64,000 nt of DNA from NCBI RefSeq assembly GCF_003063435.1, contig NZ_NESL01000003.1:186001-250000 (forward strand). Direction: 5' to 3'. This DNA is from Limnohabitans sp. 2KL-1. Lineage in GTDB: Bacteria; Pseudomonadota; Gammaproteobacteria; Burkholderiales; Burkholderiaceae_C. Under the pieces are notes generated by a model, which worked only from the letters and a program-made list of their open reading frames with translations, made no database searches and was not told the DNA's origin. Each line of letters opens with the position of its first letter. The first letter of the stretch is position 1. The position numbers were made by a program, and so were the translations under genes. This document shows, piece by piece, positions 33,686 to 41,797 of this stretch.

Positions 33686-34525
33686 TCAGGCCAGAAGGGG
33701 CAGGCCCAGCAGTTGGTTCACAGCTACAGGGGCTTCCAGCGGGCAAGCATGCCCCACCGGCCCCAGGCTGATGCGCGCTTGCGCCACATCGTTGGCAAAG
33801 GCATCACAGGCGGCAGGCGTGGTGACGGTGTCCGCTTCACCACTGGCGATCAAAAAGGGCGTCGAACCTGCTTTGACATCCTGCGCCAACCGTCCCTGCC
33901 CCAGCATCTGCACCGCCTGGGTGTAGCCCGCCGGATCGATCTGGGCCATGGTCTCGCGCACCGCGTCTTGCAAAGCCGGTGCCGCTCCGGGCGACAACAT
34001 CGCCGCCCCCCGTGCCTGCGCCATGCCTTGTGGGCCCAGCTGCTGCAAATTGGCCAGACGGCCCTGCACCACGCGCTCGCGTTCGGCGGCAGGAGCATCG
34101 CCATAGCCTCTGGCAGGTGCCAGCAAGACCAGGCGGCTGACCTGACGGGGCCGCAAGCGGGCGGCACTGGCGGCCATCAAGGCCCCCAGCGAATGGCCCA
34201 CCAGCACCACCGGCTGCGTGACATACAAGGCATCGAGCCAGTCCCACAGGCGCTCGGCATAGTCTTGCGCGCCGGGGATGGCCTTGTCCAGGTGCGCGCT
34301 GCGGCCGTAGCCGGGCGCGTCCCAGGCCAGCACGCGCAGATCGCGCCGCCCCACAGCCGCCCCCAGCTGATAAGCCCAGCTGGCCGAAGCCGAGCCGATG
34401 CCGTGCAGCAGCACATGCGTGACCTGCGCGGCCGTGCCCGCGCTGCGGAACTGGACCGGGCCGTGTGCGGTGTCCACCAGGGAGCGGACCACGCCCGACA
34501 GGGCATCCTGGGGGGAGAGCAACAT
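33686..34525 (-). CDS. Alpha/beta-hydrolase
   Basis: A 279-residue alpha/beta-hydrolase fold protein. The nucleophile elbow is GHSLG, the oxyanion HGIGSA strand is near residue 42, an Asp follows in SGEADTVTT and the His is in [12 protein letters not shown]. The group contains C-C hydrolases of meta-cleavage pathways, esterases and lactonases. Given the VOC protein in the same regulon, hydrolysis of a ring-fission product is possible. The ATG at 34525 starts 1 bp after the cupin stop. Confidence 0.85.
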   Translation of the reverse strand: MLLSPQDALSGVVRSLVDTAHGPVQFRSAGTAAQVTHVLLHGIGSASASWAYQLGAAVGRRDLRVLAWDAPGYGRSAHLDKAIPGAQDYAERLWDWLDALYVTQPVVLVGHSLGALMAASAARLRPRQVSRLVLLAPARGYGDAPAAERERVVQGRLANLQQLGPQGMAQARGAAMLSPGAAPALQDAVRETMAQIDPAGYTQAVQMLGQGRLAQDVKAGSTPFLIASGEADTVTTPAACDAFANDVAQARISLGPVGHACPLEAPVAVNQLLGLPLLA

Positions 34526-34526
34526 G

Positions 34527-35132
34527 TCAGCGCTTGATTTTGGACAAAGGGGAATCGGGCGGGTACACCGGCGTGATGGGTTTGGGCGCACCCAACATCA
34601 CACACATCAGGGCGTCTTCGTCACCGATGTTCTGTTCTTCGCGGTACACACCGGGTGGCACCGAAATCAGGTCACGTTCGCCCAGCGTGGCTTCCCAACG
34701 CTGGCCATCTTTTTCGCAAACGACCTTCATGGCACCGCGCAGCACAAAGAAAATCTCTTCCACGTCGTAATGGATGTGCGACGGGCCAATGCCGCCTGCC
34801 GGAATCACCATGGTCGAAAACGTGAAATGGGCCGACGGCACGGTGTTGCCGTCCTGGTTCACGCCCGTGCCGCCTATGCCCACATAGCGCATCTGGGCGC
34901 GGCGGTATTTGGGGTCAAAGTCGGCCTGGAATTTCAGCGCATCCCAGTCGTAGCGGCGGGTGGATTTGCGGGCCACGCGGCTTTCCATCCAGTCGGCAAA
35001 GGACTGTCCGCCCTTTTGCAGCATGCTGGCCTGGATGTCGATTTCGGGCGGGATCTGCGGGTTGAGCAAACCGTTCTCGTTGAAATGCGGCTGGTTGGCC
35101 GCCTCCAGAACTTTTCGGGCGTGTGCGTCCAT
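34527..35132 (-). CDS. Cupin-domain protein
   Basis: A 201-residue protein with one cupin barrel in its C-terminal half: the motif [18 protein letters not shown] holds two His and one Glu metal ligands, and a second motif, PPGVYREEQ, replaces the usual His with Tyr. The N-terminal ~75 residues are helical and not assigned. It could be a metal-dependent dioxygenase, isomerase or decarboxylase; none can be chosen from sequence. It belongs to the 15-gene operon. Confidence 0.75.
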   Translation of the reverse strand: MDAHARKVLEAANQPHFNENGLLNPQIPPEIDIQASMLQKGGQSFADWMESRVARKSTRRYDWDALKFQADFDPKYRRAQMRYVGIGGTGVNQDGNTVPSAHFTFSTMVIPAGGIGPSHIHYDVEEIFFVLRGAMKVVCEKDGQRWEATLGERDLISVPPGVYREEQNIGDEDALMCVMLGAPKPITPVYPPDSPLSKIKR

Positions 35133-35147
35133 GGGTTTCTCCTTCGT

Positions 35148-35897
35148 TCAATGCATGACAAAGCCGCCGTTGACCGGCAGCAACTGCCCCGTGATGAACC
35201 CGCTGCCCTGCGTCAGCAGGAACAAGGCAGCCGCGTTCACGTCTTCGGGGATTTGCGGGCGCTGGATGGCGCGCCCGTTCAGGTAATGGTCGTGCCGCGC
35301 TTGCGGCACGTATTCGGTGGCCTCCACCAAGGTCAAGCCCGGCGCAATGGCATTGACCGTGATGGCATCGGGCCCCAGTTCGCGGGCCATCGAACGGGTC
35401 ATGGCGATGACCGCACCTTTGCTGGCCGCATAAGCGAGCAAACGCGGTGCGCCCCACAAGGCGGTGTCCGAGGCCAGGTTGACCACCCGCCCCCGACCGC
35501 TGGCGGCCAGGTGAGGCCTGGCGGCCTGGGTCACCAGCCAAGTGCCGCGCACGTTCACGTCCATCACGCGGTCCCAAAGGTCGATGTCCAGCTCGTCCAG
35601 CGTGCGACCGCCCGAGTTGGTGATGGCCGCGTTGTTGATCAGGCCGGTCAGCCCGCCCATGGCCGCAGCAGCGGCATCCACGCCCGCCCGGATGTGCGCC
35701 GGGTCGAGCAGATCGAGCGGCACATAAGTGGCTTGTGCGCCCAACTCGGCCGCCAGCGCCTGACCGCGTTCGTGCAGCACATCGCTGATGGCGACTTGCG
35801 CACCGGCGGCCACCAGGGCGCGGGCAAAGCTCTCGCCCAAGCCCCGGGCCGAGCCGGTCACCAGCACTTTGCTGCCTTGAAGGTTGATTTCCTGCAT
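35148..35897 (-). CDS. Short-chain dehydrogenase/reductase
   Basis: A 249-residue classical SDR: TGSARGLGESFARAL cofactor motif, NNAAITNSGG, catalytic Ser in NLASDTALWG and YAASK for Tyr/Lys, with LPVNGGFVMH at the end. It probably oxidises a secondary alcohol or dihydrodiol in the pathway. Spacing to its neighbours is 14-15 bp. Confidence 0.88.
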   Translation of the reverse strand: MQEINLQGSKVLVTGSARGLGESFARALVAAGAQVAISDVLHERGQALAAELGAQATYVPLDLLDPAHIRAGVDAAAAAMGGLTGLINNAAITNSGGRTLDELDIDLWDRVMDVNVRGTWLVTQAARPHLAASGRGRVVNLASDTALWGAPRLLAYAASKGAVIAMTRSMARELGPDAITVNAIAPGLTLVEATEYVPQARHDHYLNGRAIQRPQIPEDVNAAALFLLTQGSGFITGQLLPVNGGFVMH

Positions 35898-35911
35898 GTT
35901 CGGGCTTTCGT

Positions 35912-36691
35912 TCAGGCACCGGGCCGCTGTGCGTTGACCAGGTAGTGCAGCACGCGCTTTTCGGCCAGAACCACCGCGTAATAGGCCAGGATGCCGATCA
36001 CCGTGAGGGCGCCGATCACGACAAACACGCCCGAGGTGTTGCCCTGGCCTTCAAAAAACACCAGCAGATAGCCCAACCCCATGTTGCCGCCCACCAGCTC
36101 GCCCACCACCACACCGATCACCGCCAGCGTGCTGGCAATGCGCAGGCCCGAAAACAAGGGCGGCAAGGTGGTTGGGAACTCGACCATGCGAAACACCTGA
36201 AAGCGGGTGGCTGAAAACGAGCGCGCCAGGTTGATGAGATCACCGTCCATGGCGCGCATCGCCGACAGCACATTGATCAGCACCGGGAAAAACACGATCA
36301 GCACCGCCACCAAAATCTTGGGGTAGATGGTGTAGCCCAGCCACATCACGAACAAGGGCGCAAAAGCCACCTTGGGGGCGATTTGCAGCGCCAGCAAATA
36401 GGGCGACAAAATCGCCTCGATCCGCGGCGAGATGCCCAGCGCATAACCAATGACAGCCCCCAGGAGCGACCCCAGGGCAAAGCCGATCACGACTTCGGCG
36501 GCGGTGATGCCCGCGTGCCAGAGCAGGCGCTCGCCCTCCCAGATGCGGCCGGCCTCGGCCAGCACCTGACTGAGGGGGGGCAGCACGAACTGGGGCACGC
36601 CCAACCAGCCGGGCAAGTATTCCCAAAGCAGCAGGAACACCACCAGCACAGCCAGGCTCCAGGCCGAGGTCGTCAGTTTTTCTTGGTTCAT
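35912..36691 (-). CDS. ABC transporter permease (nitrate/sulfonate/taurine type)
   Basis: A 259-residue BPD-transport inner-membrane protein with about six membrane segments. The coupling loop is visible as DLINLARSFSATRFQVFRMVEFPTT in conserved spacing. It belongs to the TauC/SsuC family and pairs with the receptor at 36740 and the ATPase at 37797. Confidence 0.88.
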   Translation of the reverse strand: MNQEKLTTSAWSLAVLVVFLLLWEYLPGWLGVPQFVLPPLSQVLAEAGRIWEGERLLWHAGITAAEVVIGFALGSLLGAVIGYALGISPRIEAILSPYLLALQIAPKVAFAPLFVMWLGYTIYPKILVAVLIVFFPVLINVLSAMRAMDGDLINLARSFSATRFQVFRMVEFPTTLPPLFSGLRIASTLAVIGVVVGELVGGNMGLGYLLVFFEGQGNTSGVFVVIGALTVIGILAYYAVVLAEKRVLHYLVNAQRPGA

Positions 36692-36739
36692 GGGGGTGAT
36701 GGGGTCTGCGGTGAAAACGTGGTCCGGTCGCAGGCAGGC

Positions 36740-37756
36740 TTATTTGCCGCCGACAAACTGGTTGGTGTAGAGGTCTTTGGGTGGCGCCTCCTTGGGCACG
36801 ACGCCATTGCCCACATAAAACTTCTGCAACTCGGCCAGGCGGGATTCATCCATCTGGCCCAGCACCTTCTGGTTGGCATACACGTACTTGTTGTACATCT
36901 CGAACACGCTCTGGATGTTGGCTTCCTTGCCCTTGTGCGCGGGCACATGCTGCACATAGGCCGCGGCAGCTTCCTTGGGGTTGGCCATGATGTCCTTCAT
37001 ACCCTTGAGCGTGGCACGCACCAGTTTCTGGATCAGCTGCGGGTTCTTCTGGATGGTCTCGTCAGACGCCAGGATGGCCTGGGCCATGCTTTTGAAATAC
37101 ACATCGGCGGGCAAGATGTCGACTTGCGCGCCCGCTTCCATCGCGGTGGCGGTCCAGTCGGGCACAGCCGCCATGGCCGCCGCTTTTTTGGCCGCAAATT
37201 GCTGCCACACACCGGCCGGGCCTGCGGCCTGGATGTTCACATCGTTCTTGGTCAATCCAACTTTGCTGAGCATGCCCAACAAGGCGTAGTACGTGGTGTC
37301 GGTGTACGAAATGACGGTCACGGTTTTGCCTTTGAGCTCACGCGGGCTTTCAATGCGCTCGTCCTTGTGGCTGACCAGCTGCATCAGCGAACCCGAGCCC
37401 AGAACGGCCACGGCCTTGACCGGAATGCCCTGTGCGCGGGCGATGATGGGCGTATCCCCAATGGCACCGCCAATGACCGCATTGCCTGCGCCGACCTGCT
37501 TGGCCACGTCCACGCCACCCCGGGCGGCCACGAACTTCACATCCAGACCTTCGGCCTTGTAATAGCCCTTGGCCTGCGCCAGCATCCAGGGCCCAAAAGC
37601 GGGCAAGGTGCCGGGCGCGGGCAGCAGGTAAGTGATTTCCTGCAGCGGGGCCTGCGCGCTGGCCGCACCGGGCAATACCGCCAGCAAGGCCGAGGCCAGC
37701 AGGCTCACACAAGTCAGACGTTTGGCCATCAAGGCGGGGGCTTTTTTCACGGTCAT
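36740..37756 (-). CDS. ABC transporter substrate-binding protein (NMT1/THI5-like)
   Basis: A 338-residue periplasmic binding protein with a signal peptide of about 34 residues (ending GAASAQ) and an NMT1/SsuA-like fold (AQAKGYYKAEGLDVKFVAARGGVD). Receptors of this class bind sulfonates, nitrate, aromatic acids such as phthalate, or pyrimidines. The start at 37756 is preceded by GGAGAT; the frame is open to 37807. Confidence 0.88.
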   Translation of the reverse strand: MTVKKAPALMAKRLTCVSLLASALLAVLPGAASAQAPLQEITYLLPAPGTLPAFGPWMLAQAKGYYKAEGLDVKFVAARGGVDVAKQVGAGNAVIGGAIGDTPIIARAQGIPVKAVAVLGSGSLMQLVSHKDERIESPRELKGKTVTVISYTDTTYYALLGMLSKVGLTKNDVNIQAAGPAGVWQQFAAKKAAAMAAVPDWTATAMEAGAQVDILPADVYFKSMAQAILASDETIQKNPQLIQKLVRATLKGMKDIMANPKEAAAAYVQHVPAHKGKEANIQSVFEMYNKYVYANQKVLGQMDESRLAELQKFYVGNGVVPKEAPPKDLYTNQFVGGK

Positions 37757-37796
37757 CTCCTGTTGGGGGTTTTTAAAGCGGGAAAGAAAACACGGC

Positions 37797-38603
37797 TCAG
37801 TGCACATTGGCCTGGGCGTCGAGCTTGAGCAGTTCCATCAAACGGCTCACGTAGTCCGCCAGCATCGGGTGTTTGCGCCGTTGCAGCGGATTGGCCCGGT
37901 CCGGCATGTCCACACGGATTTCTTCGATCAGGGTGCCTGGGCGCTCGCTCATGACCAAAATCCGGTCCGACAGCGCCACAGCTTCGGCCAGATCGTGGGT
38001 GATGAACACCACCGTCTTGCCTTCGCGCTGAACGGTTTGCGCCAAGTCTTGCTGCAAGATCATCTTGGTCTGGGCATCGAGCGCCGAAAACGGCTCGTCC
38101 ATCAGCAGCACCAGCGGATCGACCGCCAGCGTGCGGGCCATGGCGGCGCGCTGGCGCATGCCGCCGGACAACTGGTTCGGGTAATGCTCGCCAAAGCCTT
38201 TCAGGTGGCATTGGGTCAGCAGGCGCTCAGAAATGACCCGGCGCTGATCACGCGCAACGCCCCGCAACTCCAGGCCCAACTCGACATTCTGGGCAATCGT
38301 GCGCCAAGGCATGAGCAGGTCTTTTTGCAGCATGAAGGCCACATGCTTGTTGGGGCCCGCCACCACCTCGCCATTGACTTTGACGGTGCCCGCCGAAGGC
38401 TTGGACAAACCGGCCCCCATGTTGAGCAAGGTGCTCTTGCCGCAGCCCGACGGCCCGATGATGGAGACCACCTCACCCTTGGCAATGGCGAAATGGATGT
38501 CACGCGCAGCCAGCACTTCGGCAGACTTGCCCCGTGCCGCAAACCGCTTTTCGACCCCGATGAATTCAATCGCCGGGGTGCCCGAATCAGGTGGGATGCC
38601 CAT
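37797..38603 (-). CDS. ABC transporter ATP-binding protein (nitrate/sulfonate/taurine type)
   Basis: A 268-residue ATPase: Walker A GPSGCGKST, signature LSGGMRQRAAMARTL, Walker B VLLMDEPFSALD and H-loop FITHDLAEAV. It is the first gene of the 15-gene minus operon. The only in-frame ATG upstream of Walker A is at 38603. Operator site B (38608-38629) covers the place where a Shine-Dalgarno would be, and no good one is visible, so the mRNA may have a very short leader. Confidence 0.9.
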   Translation of the reverse strand: MGIPPDSGTPAIEFIGVEKRFAARGKSAEVLAARDIHFAIAKGEVVSIIGPSGCGKSTLLNMGAGLSKPSAGTVKVNGEVVAGPNKHVAFMLQKDLLMPWRTIAQNVELGLELRGVARDQRRVISERLLTQCHLKGFGEHYPNQLSGGMRQRAAMARTLAVDPLVLLMDEPFSALDAQTKMILQQDLAQTVQREGKTVVFITHDLAEAVALSDRILVMSERPGTLIEEIRVDMPDRANPLQRRKHPMLADYVSRLMELLKLDAQANVH

Positions 38604-38607
38604 GTCA

Positions 38608-38629
38608 ATTGTTTCACTAAAGAAACGTT
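38608..38629. promoter_or_regulatory. Candidate IclR operator, site B
   Basis: ATTGTTTC-N6-GAAACGTT. The right half is identical to site A (20018-20025) and the left half matches at 6 of 8 positions; the 6-bp spacer is the same. It lies 5-26 bp before the first codon of the transporter operon. Matching sites at both ends of the locus support a single regulator, most simply the IclR encoded inside. Confidence 0.6.
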
Positions 38630-38761
38630 GATTTATTACGGAATCAATCCTAACCTTTTATGGGGTTTTGGCAAAGCCTGATGAAAACAATCAACTATTC
38701 AGTCGACATGACGTGTTGATCCGGTGCCCAGGGGCTACTTGTAACGCGCAAGGCACGATGG

Positions 38762-38785
38762 CCAGCGTGGATGAATGCACGCTGG
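38762..38785. other. Perfect inverted repeat in intergenic region
   Basis: CCAGCGTG and CACGCTGG separated by 8 bases, downstream of the tandem-SDR gene's neighbour and upstream of the transporter operon. There is no T-tract on either side, so a terminator role is unsure. The rest of the 209-bp gap between 38604 and 38812 holds operator site B and nothing else that I can see. Confidence 0.35.
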
Positions 38786-38812
38786 AGCCGTGTTCCATGC
38801 ATGACGGACCGA

Positions 38813-40051
38813 CTATGGAGAGGACTTTTGCAGGGGTTCGGCCAGTGACAAGACCAGTGACAAAGTTTGCCCGGTCAGGTACTGAGCCCCTGCGCCCGCC
38901 ACAAAATGCACCACCGGTGCAACCTGTTGCGCCGTCATGCCAGGTGCCAACTCCAAGGCATTGATGCGCAAGGCCTTGGCACCCCACTCGCATGCCAGTG
39001 TGGCGATCAGCATGCGTATGGCCGCGGTTTCGCCGGCATCGCGCCATGGCACAGCCGATGGTGCCGGCAGCAGCAGCGTCAAACTGGCCCGCTGGCCATA
39101 CCGGGCAGCGAAGCGGGTCGCGGCCTGGTGCACCCAGTTCCACCGATCACCCGCTGCCATCGGCTCCAGGCTCAGACTCAGGCAAGCCTGGTAGGCCAAC
39201 GCCGTCGGCAACGATGGCTCGGCCCCCCAGGCCTCGGGGGTGCCACCCTCGACGCTCAGCGACAGCGGGGCATCCCACGGCATCGGAGGCAACAAGGCGG
39301 GGGCACAGGGCTGGCTGCCACCGAACACAGAAGAGCCGCCATCGACGGCCAGCACTTGACCCGTCAGGGGAGCCGCTGCCGGACTGGCCAAAAAGCCCAA
39401 GGCCGCAGCCATTTCTTCAGGGGCGGCCATGCGGCCAAGAGGGATTTTGGCCACCGCCCCTTCGGGCCGCAAACGACCCGCAGCGATCAGGCCATCGACC
39501 AACTCGGTGCGCACGAATCCCGGACACAGCACCGTGACACACACGTCGGGGCGCGCCCGTGCCAACGCCTGCGACTGCGCTATCAAACCCGCCTTGCTGG
39601 CACTGTAGGCCCCTCGCCAGGGAATGGCTCTTAAACCTGCGCCAGAAGCCACATTGACGATGCGAGCACCCGGTTTGAGGCCAGCAGACAATGCTTGAAT
39701 CAGCGCCGCAGGCGCCCTCAAATTCAAGGCCAACAGACGATCCAGATCCGCCGTTGTCTGTTCAACCATCGGCAAGTTGCGGCTGTCCGACATGCCGGCG
39801 TTGTTGATCAAGGCGTCCAGCGCCGGTACCTGGCCTGCCAAGGCTTGGACATCGGAGGCCGAGGTCAAATCGGCCACCCTGTATTCATGTGCCCCTTGGG
39901 CGGGGACGGGCAGCGCCCGGGCCAGCAAGGCCAGGCCTTGCGCATCGCGGTCCACCAGCACACAGCGCCAGTGACTTGCGGCGAAATGCTGCGCAGCGGC
40001 ACGCCCAATGCCCGAGGCCGCGCCCGTGATGAGAACTGTGGACAAGGCCAT
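38813..40051 (-). CDS. SDR protein with a second, degenerate SDR-like C-terminal half
   Basis: A 412-residue protein. Residues 1-240 form a complete SDR: GAASGIGRAAAQ, NNAGMSDSR, catalytic Ser and YSASK, then a typical VDGGSSVFG end. Residues about 250-412 look like the second half of another SDR domain: ACEWGAKALRINALELAPG and QYLTGQTLSLV match the conserved SDR C-terminal blocks, but the glycine-rich cofactor motif and YxxxK are missing. It is the last gene of the acyl-CoA catabolic operon, 16 bp after another SDR. Confidence 0.8.
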   Translation of the reverse strand: MALSTVLITGAASGIGRAAAQHFAASHWRCVLVDRDAQGLALLARALPVPAQGAHEYRVADLTSASDVQALAGQVPALDALINNAGMSDSRNLPMVEQTTADLDRLLALNLRAPAALIQALSAGLKPGARIVNVASGAGLRAIPWRGAYSASKAGLIAQSQALARARPDVCVTVLCPGFVRTELVDGLIAAGRLRPEGAVAKIPLGRMAAPEEMAAALGFLASPAAAPLTGQVLAVDGGSSVFGGSQPCAPALLPPMPWDAPLSLSVEGGTPEAWGAEPSLPTALAYQACLSLSLEPMAAGDRWNWVHQAATRFAARYGQRASLTLLLPAPSAVPWRDAGETAAIRMLIATLACEWGAKALRINALELAPGMTAQQVAPVVHFVAGAGAQYLTGQTLSLVLSLAEPLQKSSP

Positions 40052-40067
40052 GATTGCGCGTTGAGCT

Positions 40068-40841
40068 TCAGAGATTGGTGAACGTCACACCGCCGTCCAC
40101 CACCAGCGCCTGCGCGGTCATGAAGCTGGCCTGGTCGCTGGCGAGAAAGCAAATGCCCTTGGCGATGTCTTCGATGGTGCCCAAGCGGCCCAAGGGGGTG
40201 CGGGCCACTCTTTGTGCATCGCGTTCAGCGTTTCGGTTACGTTGTGTGCCTTCCGTGGGAACCGCCGATGGGCAAACCGCGTTGACGCGTATCTTGCGGG
40301 CCCCCAGCTCGGCTGCAGCGGCGCGTGTCACCCCCAAGATGCCGGCCTTGATGCCGGAATACACCACGGCATTCAACGTGGAGCGCAAAGCAGCCGTAGA
40401 GGCCACGTTGACGATCGCGCCGCCCCGCTCGGGGTCCATGACCGCGGCTGCGGCCTGCATGCCCCACACCACCGACTTGAAACCCACGTCCAGCATGCGG
40501 TCCATGGTCTCGGGCTGGATGTCAGGCAAGGCTTGGTAACGCACCCAGGCGGCATTGTTGACCAGGATGTCGAAGCGGCCATGCTGATCGCGCGCCAGCT
40601 GCACGGCGGCGGTGATGCCTTCGCGACTGGCAATGTTCTGCACAACAGCAAACGCCTGTCCGCCCGCTGCACGGATGGCCTCGACCACCGGCAGCACCAA
40701 CTCTGCTTTGAGGTCGTTCACGCCCACGATGGCACCGCGCGCCGCCAGCTGACGCGCCGTTTCCTTGCCAATGCCGTTGCCAGCCCCCGTCACCAGCGCC
40801 ACCTGGCCTTCAAAATCCCGAGTCACTGTGTCCATGGTCAT
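40068..40841 (-). CDS. Short-chain dehydrogenase/reductase
   Basis: A 257-residue classical SDR: TGAGNGIGKETARQL, NNAAWVRYQ, catalytic Ser and Tyr/Lys in YSGIK, DGGVTFTNL at the end. The ATG at 40841 overlaps the acyl-CoA dehydrogenase stop (ATGA); ATGs at 40835 and 40856 are alternatives. It probably acts as a hydroxyacyl-CoA or alcohol dehydrogenase in the same pathway (inference). Confidence 0.88.
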   Translation of the reverse strand: MTMDTVTRDFEGQVALVTGAGNGIGKETARQLAARGAIVGVNDLKAELVLPVVEAIRAAGGQAFAVVQNIASREGITAAVQLARDQHGRFDILVNNAAWVRYQALPDIQPETMDRMLDVGFKSVVWGMQAAAAVMDPERGGAIVNVASTAALRSTLNAVVYSGIKAGILGVTRAAAAELGARKIRVNAVCPSAVPTEGTQRNRNAERDAQRVARTPLGRLGTIEDIAKGICFLASDQASFMTAQALVVDGGVTFTNL

Positions 40842-41797
40842 GCCGCCTTTATCCATTCACGGCCCAAATCTCGGACCAGGGTGCCCGCGCCCAATGCGGC
40901 GTCGAGCTTGCGTACTTCACGCAGTGCGTAATGCAACGGGACATCCCAGGTGAAACCCATGCCGCCGTGCAAATGGATGGCTTTTTCCAGCACCCACACG
41001 GCATGGGCGATGGAACCGGCCAAGGTCGATTGCGCATCGCGCGCTTGACCGTATTCGTTGGTCAGCAAAACGCGCTGGATCGCTGCTGCCGAGGCCTCCT
41101 GGAGCAGTTTCATGCGGGCCAGCGCATGGCGAACCGCCTGGTTGGCCGACAGCGGGCGGCCAAACTGCACCCGTGTGGACATGTAGCCGACCGTGGCCTC
41201 CAGGGCGCCGTCGGCCGCGCCGTTGACCATGGCGGACAGCAGGATTCGGGCTTCGTGCCAAAGCACCTTGCAAGTGGCCGCATCCAAACGGGCCAGCACA
41301 GGCGCATCGGCCACGCTGAGCCAATGCTGCGGATAATCGGGGTCGAGCGATGTGTCCGGCGCCATGGCCACCCCGGCCATGTCCATCAAAACGGCACCGT
41401 CGCCATCGAACACCAGCACCCAGTCGCCATGCTGCGCATGGCGTGCGGCACCCACCAGGCCATGGCTCAGCTCTCCTTGCAGCGCCATGGTGGCGAGTTT
41501 GTTGCCGCTCGCCAGTTGCTCCCCATAAGCCGTACCGGCCAGCGCCTTGGCCAGCAGGACTTGCTCGATCAAAGGAAATTGCAGGCGCAGTTTTCCTGCA
41601 GCATGTGCCAGCGGCACCGCAAAGGCGATGCCCAAACCCAGCCCACCATGCGCTTCAGGCACACACACGCCCGTGAGGCCCGCTTGGGCCAGTACCAGGG
41701 CCGCTTCACGCATGCCTTGGCCTTGCGCATCTTCAATCGCTGCGACGGCCGCTTCGGCAAAGTCTTCGGGACGCAGGCTTTCTTCTTGCATGCTCAT
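40838..41797 (-). CDS. Acyl-CoA dehydrogenase family protein (short subunit)
   Basis: A 319-residue acyl-CoA dehydrogenase homologue, about 60-80 residues shorter than usual; the N-terminal helical domain is reduced. C-terminal features such as TRVQFGRPLSANQAVRHALARM and LHGGMGFTWDVPLHYALREVRKLD are kept, while the usual YxGTxE catalytic segment is absent. It is coupled by ATGA overlaps to a full-length partner (41794) and to the SDR. Paired genes of this kind form heterotetramers in steroid and ring catabolism, with one catalytic and one supporting subunit (inference). Confidence 0.85.
   Translation of the reverse strand: MSMQEESLRPEDFAEAAVAAIEDAQGQGMREAALVLAQAGLTGVCVPEAHGGLGLGIAFAVPLAHAAGKLRLQFPLIEQVLLAKALAGTAYGEQLASGNKLATMALQGELSHGLVGAARHAQHGDWVLVFDGDGAVLMDMAGVAMAPDTSLDPDYPQHWLSVADAPVLARLDAATCKVLWHEARILLSAMVNGAADGALEATVGYMSTRVQFGRPLSANQAVRHALARMKLLQEASAAAIQRVLLTNEYGQARDAQSTLAGSIAHAVWVLEKAIHLHGGMGFTWDVPLHYALREVRKLDAALGAGTLVRDLGREWIKAA

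Noticed and set aside
38762..38785. Terminator for the gene upstream of the transporter operon
   Set aside because: The hairpin has no T-tract on either strand and no gene ends into it; it is kept only as an inverted repeat.
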